Positions 1 through 6,762 of a stretch of 64,000 nt of DNA are shown here, piece by piece (positions within the stretch are counted from its first letter, which is position 1; the number at the start of each line of letters is the position of its first letter). The notes beneath the pieces are model-generated. The model worked only from the letters and a program-made list of their open reading frames with translations, did not search any database and had not been told where the DNA came from. The DNA is from Roseovarius mucosus DSM 17069. Lineage in GTDB: Bacteria; Pseudomonadota; Alphaproteobacteria; Rhodobacterales; Rhodobacteraceae. The stretch covers positions 55,622 to 119,621 of the forward strand of contig NZ_KN293977.1 of the NCBI RefSeq assembly GCF_000768555.3. Reading direction: 5' to 3'. Made by a program: the position numbers and the translations under genes.

Positions 1-62
1 TCTGGCGTGAGTGGTCCGGGCGGCGTCGGTTTCAGGCTTGCAGCTTGGGGGCCCGCGCGTCT

Positions 63-245
63 AGGCTGAACCTGTCAGGGTGCCGCCCTTTGGGGCGGAG
101 AATTGGGAAGCCGGTGCAAGTCCGGCGCTGCCCCCGCAACGGTAAGGAAGGGCGTTTCGGCAATAGGCCACTGGGCAGGTTTGCCCGGGAAGGTGCCGCA
201 ACGCGAGGGCCGCAAGGCCTGCCGTCCAAGCCCGGAAACCAGCCT
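63..245 (+). ncRNA. Cobalamin (B12) riboswitch
   Basis: The conserved B12-box core is visible around 113-150, GCCGGTGCAAGTCCGGCG followed by CTGCCCCCGCAACGGTAAGG. It is followed by GCCACTGGG near 167 and AAGCCCGGAAACCAGCC at the 3' side. A closing P1 helix can be drawn between AGGCTG (63-68) and CAGCCT (240-245). This is a class I AdoCbl-type aptamer by motif content. It precedes the small ORF starting at 372, with about 125 nt between aptamer and start codon that could hold the expression platform. In the family, ligand binding normally lowers expression of transport or synthesis genes; that direction of control is inferred here. Confidence 0.93.
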
Positions 246-371
246 TGGCGTGACGTCGAATCGCGGGGTGCGGTGCGGGCGTGCGCGCGCCAAGCCGGAT
301 GCTCTGACGTGCCATGTCCCTTGCCGCTCTCGCCCCATCCGGCCCGGGGTGCGGTCGGGGAGAAGAGCAAG

Positions 372-641
372 ATGGGCTTTCAACGAATCATGGATGGGCT
401 TGAGAGCAGCCCGGCGACCGGGTCACAGGCGATGCAGGCCGCGCGGTTGGGGTTCCTGCAGTGGGCCTGCGCGGTCGATGGGCCGGTCACGTCACAGCTT
501 GTGAGGGCCGCGTTGGAAAGTCCGGAGGCGCGGACCGCCGAGAGCGACGCGGCGCGGGCCTTTGTCGGGGTCCTGCAAGAGGCCTGCCGGGCCTTTCAGG
601 TCAAACCGATGCGGCGCGGACGGGCGCGGATTCTGCATTGA
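372..641 (+). CDS. Small protein of unknown function under a B12 riboswitch
   Basis: This is an 89-residue ORF and I do not recognise the family. The start MGFQRIMDGLE was chosen because GGGGAGA lies about 8 nt upstream. The product looks like a soluble helical protein: there is no signal peptide, no membrane segment, and only two internal cysteines (in QWACAVDG and LQEACRAF). The C terminus is basic (KPMRRGRARILH). It is the first gene after the cobalamin riboswitch and appears to be monocistronic, since the next features lie on the opposite strand. It does not look like CbtA/CbtB, BtuB or other classical B12-regulated proteins. The reading frame stays open upstream through the riboswitch, but that stretch is structured RNA and is unlikely to be translated. 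Confidence 0.6.
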   Translation: MGFQRIMDGLESSPATGSQAMQAARLGFLQWACAVDGPVTSQLVRAALESPEARTAESDAARAFVGVLQEACRAFQVKPMRRGRARILH

Positions 642-728
642 GGGCAGGGCCGTGGGGCCAATAGCGACCAGAGGGCCACCCGTTCGGTCATGTCACTGAA
701 TATCTCTGCCTTGCGTTTGCGCAATAAA

Positions 729-767
729 AAACGGCGGCACCAGGGAGGAGGAGGGGTGCCGCCGTTT
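729..767 (-). ncRNA. CcsR-like sRNA hairpin 4, also Rho-independent terminator
   Basis: A 13-bp perfect inverted repeat (729-741 with 755-767) encloses a 13-nt loop. On the minus strand the loop reads CTCCTCCTCCCT, and the stem runs into TTTTTTATT, giving an intrinsic terminator. The loop motif is identical in four successive hairpins downstream of the DUF1127 gene. In Rhodobacter sphaeroides the same arrangement encodes the stress-induced sRNAs CcsR1-4 (CCUCCUCCC motif), which are processed from the mRNA of the upstream small protein gene. The identification rests on motif and synteny. Exact sRNA ends cannot be read from the sequence. Confidence 0.85.
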
Positions 768-778
768 CCTATACGTCC

Positions 779-801
779 GGCCCAGGGAGGAGGAGAGGGC
801 C
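779..801 (-). ncRNA. CcsR-like sRNA hairpin 3
   Basis: A GGCCC/GGGCC stem (779-783 with 797-801) holds a 13-nt loop that presents CTCCTCCTCCCT on the minus strand. It is the second copy counted from the terminator. Loop length and motif match those of its three neighbours while the stem sequence is quite different, so the loop is the part under selection. Confidence 0.8.
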
Positions 802-848
802 TTTCGCAAAACATAAGGACTTGTTCAGTCCCGATTTGACGGCCCCGA

Positions 849-871
849 GCATCAGGGAGGAGGAAAGATGC
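849..871 (-). ncRNA. CcsR-like sRNA hairpin 2
   Basis: A GCATC/GATGC stem (849-853 with 867-871) holds a 13-nt loop reading TTTCCTCCTCCCT on the minus strand. The stem sequence is unrelated to those of the other copies, but loop size and the CCTCCTCCC core are kept. Confidence 0.8.
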
Positions 872-885
872 CCGTGACCGTAACA

Positions 886-912
886 GATACCCCAGGGAGG
901 AGGAGGGGGGTA
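886..912 (-). ncRNA. CcsR-like sRNA hairpin 1
   Basis: Arms around 888-893 and 907-912 (TACCCC with GGGGTA) enclose a loop with CTCCTCCTCCCT on the minus strand. This copy lies only about 13 nt after the stop codon of the DUF1127 gene, so it is very likely released from the 3' UTR of that transcript. Confidence 0.8.
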
Positions 913-924
913 CCTGATCTCTTA

Positions 925-1149
925 TTACGACCGGTGGCCGTAAACTGTTTCATGCGCAACGCGGCGAATTTCGCTACGGTGCAGGCCCAGATCGGCAAGG
1001 TCATGCGCGCTGAGTTGCGACAGTTCATTGACCGTGCGGCGATAGGTGCGATAATTCACGACGCGCTGCATTGCAGCGTAGACAGCCGCGCTCAGGTCTT
1101 CGCCAAGGACGGCGGCGGCGGAGCGGCTGGTATTGAGCGTGGTCGGCAT
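925..1149 (-). CDS. DUF1127 small protein, CcaF1-like
   Basis: This is a 74-residue protein whose C-terminal half carries the DUF1127 signature LSAHDLADLGLHRSEIRRVA (about residues 45-65), preceded by a helical segment with arginine and tyrosine residues (NYRTYRRTVNEL). AAGGACC about 8 nt upstream supports the start MPTTLNT. It is followed directly by four CCUCCUCCC hairpins. This is the order seen for RSP_6037 (CcaF1) and CcsR1-4 in R. sphaeroides, where CcaF1 is reported to bind RNA and affect sRNA maturation. That function is inferred by synteny and family membership. Confidence 0.85.
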   Translation of the reverse strand: MPTTLNTSRSAAAVLGEDLSAAVYAAMQRVVNYRTYRRTVNELSQLSAHDLADLGLHRSEIRRVAHETVYGHRS

Positions 1150-1218
1150 TGTTTCGGGTCCTTGCGGATTTGATCGTGTTAAGGTTCGGCGGAGTTCGTT
1201 TCGCCTTTTGTTGAGAGT

Positions 1219-1246
1219 AAGATACGCCTTTGCTGCGCGTGCACAA
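1219..1246 (-). promoter_or_regulatory. Putative promoter of the CcaF1/CcsR transcript
   Basis: On the minus strand TTGTGC (1241-1246) and TATCTT (1219-1224) are separated by 16 nt and lie about 70 nt upstream of the DUF1127 start codon. It fits a housekeeping-type or relaxed RpoH-type promoter. In Rhodobacter this locus is driven by RpoHI/RpoHII, which cannot be confirmed from this sequence alone. Confidence 0.35.
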
Positions 1247-1262
1247 TACCCCGGATGAGCAA

Positions 1263-1277
1263 TGCTGCTATGCAGCA
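1263..1277. promoter_or_regulatory. Inverted repeat in the mrp/ccaF1 divergent region
   Basis: TGCTGC-TAT-GCAGCA is a perfect 6-bp inverted repeat, overlapped by a second, looser one (ATGCAGCAATTGCAT). It sits upstream of the proposed ccaF1 promoter and upstream of mrp, so it is a candidate operator for either gene. Confidence 0.3.
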
Positions 1278-1399
1278 ATTGCATAAGCCAAAAGTGACCT
1301 AAGGTTAAGCAAATGCGGCATTTTTTAGGCGTTATGTGAAGATGAACCGCCCCGGTTGTGGGGTGGGCGAGAGAGCAACCCGGGACCAAAGGACCGAAA

Positions 1400-2455
1400 A
1401 TGAGCGATTTTCGCAACGAACTTGAAGCGCGGTTGCGGCAACTGGAATTGCCCGACGGCGGCAATCTTGTGTCGCGGGATATGGTGCGCGCGCTGGAGGT
1501 GGAGGCGGGCGAGGTGCGCTTTGTCATCGAGGCCCCAAGCCCGGAAATGGCGCGGATGATGGAGCCGCTGCGGGCCGCCGCCGAGCGTGCGGCATTGAGC
1601 CTGCCGGGAATCGTCCGGGCGCGCGTCGTGCTCACGGCGCAGGCGGCCCCACCTGTGCTGAAGCTGGGGCAGCATCCCAAGGGGGGCAATGCCTCGATCA
1701 GGCCAGAGGGAATTGGCGCGCTGTTGGCGGTGGCAAGTGGCAAGGGCGGCGTGGGCAAATCCACCGTCGCGGCCAATCTGGCGGTGGCGCTGGCGCGTCA
1801 GGGACGGCGCGTGGGATTGCTCGACGCGGATATTCATGGGCCGAGCCAGCCGCGCATGATGGGGCTGAGCGCGCGCCCCGCAAGCCCCGATGGCACGCGG
1901 ATCACCCCGCTGGAGGCGCATGGCGTCAAGGTCATGTCAATCGGGTTGATGCTCGATCCGGCCAAGGCGGTGATCTGGCGGGGGCCGATGCTGATGGGGG
2001 CGTTGCAACAGATGATGGCGCAGGTCGATTGGGGCGATCTGGATGCGCTCATCGTCGATTTGCCGCCGGGCACGGGCGATGTGCAACTGACGCTCAGCCA
2101 ACGTGCCCGGCCCGATGGGGCGATTATCGTCTCGACGCCGCAGGATGTGGCGCTTCTTGATGCGCGCAAGGCGATGGATATGTTCCGTACGCTGCAGGTG
2201 CCGATTCTGGGTATGATCGAGAATATGTCGTTCTTTACTTGCCCTGAATGTGGCCATGAGGCGCATGTCTTCGGTCATGGTGGTGTCCGGCATGAGGCCG
2301 AGGGGTTGGGTCTGCCGCTCTTGGCGGCCTTGCCGATTGATCTGGAAACCCGGCTGGCGGGGGATGCCGGCCGTCCGGTGGCGGCGGGCGACAGCGCGGC
2401 GGCGCAGGCCTATCTGGCGCTGGCACAGCGGCTGGTCGATCAGGGGCAGGGCTGA
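1400..2455 (+). CDS. mrp: Mrp/NBP35-family ATP-binding Fe-S cluster carrier
   Basis: This 351-residue protein is a P-loop ATPase of the Mrp/ApbC type that loads or carries iron-sulfur clusters. The N-terminal 80 or so residues form a MIP18-like (DUF59) domain. A deviant Walker A, SGKGGVGKSTVAANLAVAL, follows at about residue 115, with Walker B-like DALIVDLPPGTGD. The cluster-ligating CxxC is TCPECG near residue 280. The start MSDFRNEL was preferred because AAGGA lies 6 nt upstream, although the frame is open for 14 further codons. Length and domain order are normal for the family. It stands alone, divergent from the ccaF1 locus. Confidence 0.95.
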   Translation: MSDFRNELEARLRQLELPDGGNLVSRDMVRALEVEAGEVRFVIEAPSPEMARMMEPLRAAAERAALSLPGIVRARVVLTAQAAPPVLKLGQHPKGGNASIRPEGIGALLAVASGKGGVGKSTVAANLAVALARQGRRVGLLDADIHGPSQPRMMGLSARPASPDGTRITPLEAHGVKVMSIGLMLDPAKAVIWRGPMLMGALQQMMAQVDWGDLDALIVDLPPGTGDVQLTLSQRARPDGAIIVSTPQDVALLDARKAMDMFRTLQVPILGMIENMSFFTCPECGHEAHVFGHGGVRHEAEGLGLPLLAALPIDLETRLAGDAGRPVAAGDSAAAQAYLALAQRLVDQGQG

Positions 2456-2459
2456 GGGC

Positions 2460-2524
2460 AGGGGGCGCTGCCCCCGTCCCGGATGATTCCGGGACTCCCC
2501 CGAGGTATTTCGGGCCAGATGAAT
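2460..2524 (+). repeat. Intergenic palindromic repeat, copy 1
   Basis: A GC-rich element made of GGGGGCGCTGCCCCC, then GTCCCGG/CCGGGAC, then TCCCCCGAGGTATTT and GCCAGATGAA. A near-identical copy in the opposite orientation lies at 5638-5702. Each copy sits immediately 3' of, or between, genes and can fold into two hairpins, so it may act as a terminator-like or REP-like element. Confidence 0.75.
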
Positions 2525-2557
2525 CCCGGAGGGCAGGGTCAAAAGTGGGCGATCGCC

Positions 2558-3067
2558 TCAGTCGGGGATCGGCGTGGCCACCAGCCCCAGGCGACGGGCG
2601 CTGTCGAGCGAGAGCGTGTCGCTGTCCAGACCAAGCGGGGCCTGATAGCGGGCGATGGCGGCGCGGGTGCGGGCATCGAACCGGGCCGTGATCTGACCGG
2701 TGTAGAGCCCGCGTGCCGCGAGCGCGCGTTGCACCGAGGCGATGAATTCGGGCGTTTGCACATCGGCGCAGGGGGTTTCGTACCACGTGGTAACGCGTTC
2801 CTGCAGAATGGCCTGACGGGTCACGGTGGCATAGGTGGCAGGCCGCAGAACGCGGCCTGTGGCATCTGTTTCGGCGGGGGTAAGTTGCACCTGTTCGGTG
2901 ACGGTTTCGATTACGGCAGGGGTGTCCTTTTTCCCCCAGCAGGTGCCGGGTGCGGCACCCGGCGGTGTCTCGGCCCCGAGGTTTGGGCGATCCACGCCGG
3001 GGGGCGTGGGCTGGCAGGCGGCAAGGGCAAGTGCCAGCACAAGGCAGGGCAGGCGGAAAGGCATCAT
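2558..3067 (-). CDS. Peptidoglycan-binding-domain lipoprotein
   Basis: This protein of about 169 residues begins with a lipoprotein signal peptide (MMPFRLPCLVLALALAACQ, lipobox LAAC). The C-terminal third, from about TPEFIASVQRALAARGLYTG to ARYQAPLGLD, matches the repeat fold of a PG_binding_1 domain. The central part (residues 35-90) is not recognised. It is probably anchored in the outer membrane and contacts the cell wall. Two adjacent ATG codons (3067 and 3064) and weak ribosome-binding signals leave the exact start open. It lies 35 nt downstream of a DnaE2-like fragment on the same strand, with no functional link evident. Confidence 0.75.
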   Translation of the reverse strand: MMPFRLPCLVLALALAACQPTPPGVDRPNLGAETPPGAAPGTCWGKKDTPAVIETVTEQVQLTPAETDATGRVLRPATYATVTRQAILQERVTTWYETPCADVQTPEFIASVQRALAARGLYTGQITARFDARTRAAIARYQAPLGLDSDTLSLDSARRLGLVATPIPD

Positions 3068-3102
3068 GGGCGGGCGTCTCGCAGGCGGTGGACCGGTCAA
3101 GC

Positions 3103-3465
3103 CTAGCCTGTTTGATCCGGTGGGGAAAGCGGGGTTTCGGGATCGGCCAGAAGGTCAAGCAGGGGCGAGATGTCCTCGATCTCTTCGGCGACGACATGGG
3201 TCACACCCGATTGCCGCTCGACCCGGCCAGTGACCCGCAGCATCCGCCCGGCGATGACCGCCCGGCGAAAGCGGTCGAACACCTTGCGCCAGATCACGAC
3301 ATTGACGGTGCCGGTCTCGTCCTCGAGCGTGACAAAGACCACGCCGCGCGCGGTGCCGGGGCGCTGTCGCACCAGAACCAGCCCTGCCACGGTCACGCGC
3401 CGCCCCGGCGCCACCTCGGGGAGGGCGGCAGCGATCAGGGCTGAGGGGGGGCGGGCAGGTGGCAT
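3103..3465 (-). CDS. Stand-alone OB fold resembling the DnaE2 C terminus
   Basis: This 120-residue ORF matches the C-terminal OB-fold domain of the error-prone polymerase DnaE2/ImuC, with typical stretches RVTVAGLVLVRQRPGTA, VFVTLEDETGTVNVVIW, VTGRVERQSGVTHVVAEEI and ISPLL. Nothing resembling the polymerase, PHP or finger domains is found upstream, where 200 nt of non-coding sequence lead to tRNA-Glu. It is therefore either a remnant of a deleted dnaE2 or a gene reduced to a nucleic-acid-binding module. Intact OB-fold motifs and an open frame argue that it may still be expressed. The start at 3465 is the first ATG before the domain. Confidence 0.65.
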   Translation of the reverse strand: MPPARPPSALIAAALPEVAPGRRVTVAGLVLVRQRPGTARGVVFVTLEDETGTVNVVIWRKVFDRFRRAVIAGRMLRVTGRVERQSGVTHVVAEEIEDISPLLDLLADPETPLSPPDQTG

Positions 3466-3674
3466 CGTGATCGGGGCTTTCTGGTGCGCGCTGTCTTGAG
3501 CAAGAGGTATCCAATTCCGAGGGCCTAGTGCAAGATCACGACGTGGTCGGGTCACGGTGATACGCGGTGATGCGGCGCACCGATCTGCGACGCGGGCACT
3601 TTCTGACGCGCCATCAGAGTGCCATTCGACACGAAAGGCGGGCACAGGGGCAGATTTCCATGATGTGGCAAAAG

Positions 3675-3749
3675 TGGCAGCCCGTAGGGGAGTCGAACCC
3701 CTCTTTTCAGGTTGAAAACCTGACGTCCTAACCGATAGACGAACGGGCC
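3675..3749 (-). tRNA. tRNA-Glu (anticodon TTC)
   Basis: The minus strand reads GGCCCGTTCGTCTATCGGTT with a full cloverleaf. The anticodon loop TTTTCAA gives TTC, the T arm is GGGGTTCGACTCCCC, and the acceptor pairs GGCCCGT with ACGGGCT. G73 and an encoded CCA follow (3677-3675). The length of 75 nt includes CCA. Confidence 0.97.
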
Positions 3750-3873
3750 ATGCCTTGGCGTGTCGCGTAACTAGGCAAAAGCGGCGGGGGGTGCAAGAGG
3801 GATTTTGCAAAAACTTCGCGCCACAATCAGAAATTTCTCCCCCACGGGGCAGGGGCGTCGGGCAGCGGGATTT

Positions 3874-5622
3874 TCAAGCCGGAGCGGCATCTTCCAGCCG
3901 CAATTGAACGGTCTGTCTGCCGCCCCAATTGTTGATGTCGAGCCGTCCAGCAAGGTGGAAGCGTGCGCCGCCATGGTTCAGCAATGTGGGTCCAAGAGGG
4001 CCGTCGAGCGCGCCAAAGCAGATCGCGTCAAGGCTTGCCCCCATGCCATCGCCAAAGCGCAGCTTGAGATGCGCGCCGCTCAGCGCCTTGGCAAAGGTGA
4101 TCTGGCAATCGGGAAAGACATAGCGGGGTCCGGGCGCGCCCGCGCCAAAGGGGCCGGCGGCCTCGATCCGCTCGACCAGTTCGACCGTTGCCGCACCGGG
4201 CATCAAGAGACCGTCCAGCCGCAGATCGGCGGGGCCGCCCGCGCCCGCGCCCTGTTTGGCGAGCAACTCCGAGAGCCGTGCCATGGCAGCCTCGAGGTGA
4301 TCTCGCGCCACGGTAAGCCCCGCCGCCATCTTGTGTCCGCCGCCCTTGATCAACAGCCCCTCGCTGGCCAGCCGTTGAATGGCGGCCCCGAGATCGACGC
4401 CCGAGACCGAGCGCCCCGAACCTTTGCCCTCGTCGCCGTCCAGCCCGATCACGATGGCGGGGCGGTTGGCGCGTTCCTTGAGGCGGCTGGCGACAATGCC
4501 CACGACACCGGGGTGCCAGCCCTCGCCCGCCGCCCAGACAAGAGGGGCATCAAGGCCGCGTGCCTCGGCCTGGGCGAGGGCGGCATCGCGCACCTGCGCC
4601 TCGACCTCGCGCCGCTCGGTGTTGAGCTGGTCGAGGCGTTCTGCCATGGCGCGGGCCTCGGCTGGATTATTACAGGCCAAGAGGCGCGCGCCGAGGTCCG
4701 CCTTGCCGATGCGGCCTCCGGCATTGACGCGCGGCCCCAGAAGAAAGCCCAAGTGATAGGCATTTGGGGCGGTGTCCATCCGCGCCACGTCTGCCAGCGC
4801 CACCAGACCGGGGCGCGTGCGCGTGGCCATGACGCGCAGGCCCTGGCGCACGAAGGCGCGGTTGACGCCGATGAGTGGCGCCACGTCGGCGACGGTGGCC
4901 AGTGCCACCAGATCGAGCATTGCCATCAGGTCCGGCCCCTGAGCGCCCGACGCGCGCAATTGCCGCCCGGCCTCGACCAGCATGAGAAAGACCACACCGG
5001 CGGCGCAGAGATGGGCCAGATCGCCGCTCTCGTCCTGCCGGTTGGGATTGACGACGGCGAGGGCGGGCGGCAGCGTCTCGCCGCCCAGGTGGTGATCGAG
5101 CACCACCACATCCGCGCCCTTGGCGGCGGCAATCGCCTCATGGCTGAGGGTGCCGCAATCGACGCAGACAATGAGATCGTGGCGCGCGGCCAGATCTGAC
5201 ATGGCGGGCACGTTGGGTCCATAGCCCTCGTCGATCCGGTCGGGGATATAGAGCGTGGGGGCGGGGGCCTGCATCTGGCGCAGCCAGTCGATCAGCAGCG
5301 CGGCAGAGGTGCCGCCATCCACATCGTAATCGGCGAAGATGGCGATGCGCTCCGAAGTCCGCACCGCCTGCAGAAAGCGCGCTGCAGCCTCTTGCATGTC
5401 GCGCAGGCTGCGCGGATCGGGCAGCAGATCGCGCAGGGTGGGGGCGAGATAGGCCTCGGTGGCATCCTCTGTCACACCCAGCCGGGCCAGCGTCTGACAG
5501 AGCGGTCGGGGCAGGGCGGTGGCCTGTGCCATCGCTTCGGCCAAGCGATCGGTTTCGGCCCCCGGACCGATCCAGCGTCGCCCCGAGAGCGAGTGTTCCA
5601 CTCCGAGAAAGGCCGGTCCCAT
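3874..5622 (-). CDS. recJ: Single-stranded-DNA-specific exonuclease RecJ
   Basis: This 582-residue 5'-3' ssDNA exonuclease acts in RecF-type recombination and mismatch repair. The DHH phosphoesterase core is evident: FADYDVDGGTSAALL (motif I), DLIVCVDCG (motif II), VVVLDHH (motif III) and a following aspartate-containing motif around DLVALATVADVAPL. The C-terminal DHHA1 motif GGGHKMAAGLTV is present near residue 435, followed by the OB-fold domain. AGAGGAGG upstream supports the start MGPAFLG. The length is standard. The gene is flanked by tRNA-Glu and the palindromic repeat. Confidence 0.95.
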   Translation of the reverse strand: MGPAFLGVEHSLSGRRWIGPGAETDRLAEAMAQATALPRPLCQTLARLGVTEDATEAYLAPTLRDLLPDPRSLRDMQEAAARFLQAVRTSERIAIFADYDVDGGTSAALLIDWLRQMQAPAPTLYIPDRIDEGYGPNVPAMSDLAARHDLIVCVDCGTLSHEAIAAAKGADVVVLDHHLGGETLPPALAVVNPNRQDESGDLAHLCAAGVVFLMLVEAGRQLRASGAQGPDLMAMLDLVALATVADVAPLIGVNRAFVRQGLRVMATRTRPGLVALADVARMDTAPNAYHLGFLLGPRVNAGGRIGKADLGARLLACNNPAEARAMAERLDQLNTERREVEAQVRDAALAQAEARGLDAPLVWAAGEGWHPGVVGIVASRLKERANRPAIVIGLDGDEGKGSGRSVSGVDLGAAIQRLASEGLLIKGGGHKMAAGLTVARDHLEAAMARLSELLAKQGAGAGGPADLRLDGLLMPGAATVELVERIEAAGPFGAGAPGPRYVFPDCQITFAKALSGAHLKLRFGDGMGASLDAICFGALDGPLGPTLLNHGGARFHLAGRLDINNWGGRQTVQLRLEDAAPA

Positions 5623-5637
5623 GCGCGCCTCCTCTCA

Positions 5638-5702
5638 TTCATCTGGCGAAAAATACCTCGGGGGAGTCCCGGGTCAGGCCCGGGACGGGGGCAGCGCCCC
5701 CA
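5638..5702 (-). repeat. Intergenic palindromic repeat, copy 2
   Basis: This is the reverse-complement counterpart of 2460-2524: TTCATCTGGCGAAAAATACC, then CGGGGGAGTCCCGGG, then CCCGGGACGGGGGCAGCGCC. It lies between glpX (ends 5718) and recJ (starts 5622), both on the minus strand, and could end the glpX transcript. Confidence 0.75.
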
Positions 5703-5717
5703 CCCCGGTGCCCGTGT

Positions 5718-6683
5718 TCAGTCCCGCTTGCTGCGATAGATCATCCGCCGCACCGATCCGGTGCGCGAGCGCATCAGCAGGGTCTCGGTTTCGACATAGC
5801 CGGGGCGGCGTTTGACGCCCGAGAGGATAGAGCCGTCGGTGACGCCGGTGGCGGCAAAGATCACATCCGATGTCACCATCTCGTCGCGCGCATAGATGCG
5901 GTCGAAATCGGTGATCCCGGCCTTGGCGGCGCGGGCGCGTTCATCCTCGTTGCGGAACACGAGGCGGCCCCACATCTGCCCGCCCATGCATTTGAGCGCA
6001 GAGGCCGCCAGCACGCCCTCGGGTGCGCCGCCCGTGCCCATGTACATGTCGATGCCGGTGCGGTCGGCCTCGGCGCAATGTATGACGCCGGCCACATCGC
6101 CATCGGGGATCAGGAACACGGCGGCCCCCGTGCTGCGCAGTTCCTCGATCATTTCCTGATGGCGCGGGCGCTCCAGCACGCAGACGGTGATCTCGGACGG
6201 GCGGCAGCCACGCGCGGCTGCCAGCGCCTCGACCCGCTCACGCGGGCTCATGGCGAGAGAGACGACATTCTCAGGGTAGCCCGGCCCGATGGCCAGCTTG
6301 TCCATATAGGTGTCGGGTGCGTGCAACAGCGTGCCGCGCGGGGCCATGGCGATCACGGTCAGGGCATTGGGCATGGCCTTGGCGGTCAGGGTGGTGCCTT
6401 CGAGCGGATCCAGCGCGATATCGACGCCGGGGCCGTCGCCGGTGCCCACCTCTTCGCCGATGAAGAGCATCGGGGCCTCGTCGCGCTCGCCCTCGCCGAT
6501 CACCACGACCCCCTTGATGGCCAGAATGTTGAGCTGTTCGCGCATGGCGTTCACGGCGGCCTGATCGGCGGCCTTTTCATCGCCACGCCCGATCAGGTCA
6601 GCACAGGCCAAGGCGGCCTGTTCGGCCACGCGCGCGAGGCCGAGCGAGAGCATGCGATCGTTGAAGGCAGTATCAGAGGTCAT
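5718..6683 (-). CDS. glpX: Class II fructose-1,6-bisphosphatase
   Basis: This 321-residue GlpX-type phosphatase releases phosphate from fructose 1,6-bisphosphate (and often sedoheptulose 1,7-bisphosphate) in gluconeogenesis. The metal-binding signature DIALDPLEGTT lies near residue 88, preceded by VVIGEGERDEAPML, and substrate-site motifs such as YMGTGGAPEGVLAA follow. AAGGACC precedes the ATG. It is transcribed after hom, with about 79 nt between them. The pairing of homoserine dehydrogenase, GlpX and RecJ is, from memory, common in this bacterial group. The length is typical. Confidence 0.95.
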   Translation of the reverse strand: MTSDTAFNDRMLSLGLARVAEQAALACADLIGRGDEKAADQAAVNAMREQLNILAIKGVVVIGEGERDEAPMLFIGEEVGTGDGPGVDIALDPLEGTTLTAKAMPNALTVIAMAPRGTLLHAPDTYMDKLAIGPGYPENVVSLAMSPRERVEALAAARGCRPSEITVCVLERPRHQEMIEELRSTGAAVFLIPDGDVAGVIHCAEADRTGIDMYMGTGGAPEGVLAASALKCMGGQMWGRLVFRNEDERARAAKAGITDFDRIYARDEMVTSDVIFAATGVTDGSILSGVKRRPGYVETETLLMRSRTGSVRRMIYRSKRD

Positions 6684-6762
6684 GGGATGGTCCTTGTAAA
6701 TCTGGTCAAATCAGCATTAGCGCCGCGGGCTCTGGCGCACAAGTCTGGCGGGCGGGGCCGCG

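Noticed and set aside
741..905. Short direct repeats resembling a CRISPR array
   Set aside because: The four copies are only 13 nt, have unequal spacing, sit in hairpin loops and fit CcsR sRNAs. No cas genes are present.
3441..3660. Possible frameshift extension of the DnaE2-like ORF through a G7 run
   Set aside because: Neither upstream frame resembles DnaE2 polymerase sequence, so correcting the run would not extend the homology.
3805..5199. Long open frame antisense to recJ
   Set aside because: It lies entirely opposite a clear recJ gene with DHH motifs. High GC content creates long antisense frames; the translation shows no domain.
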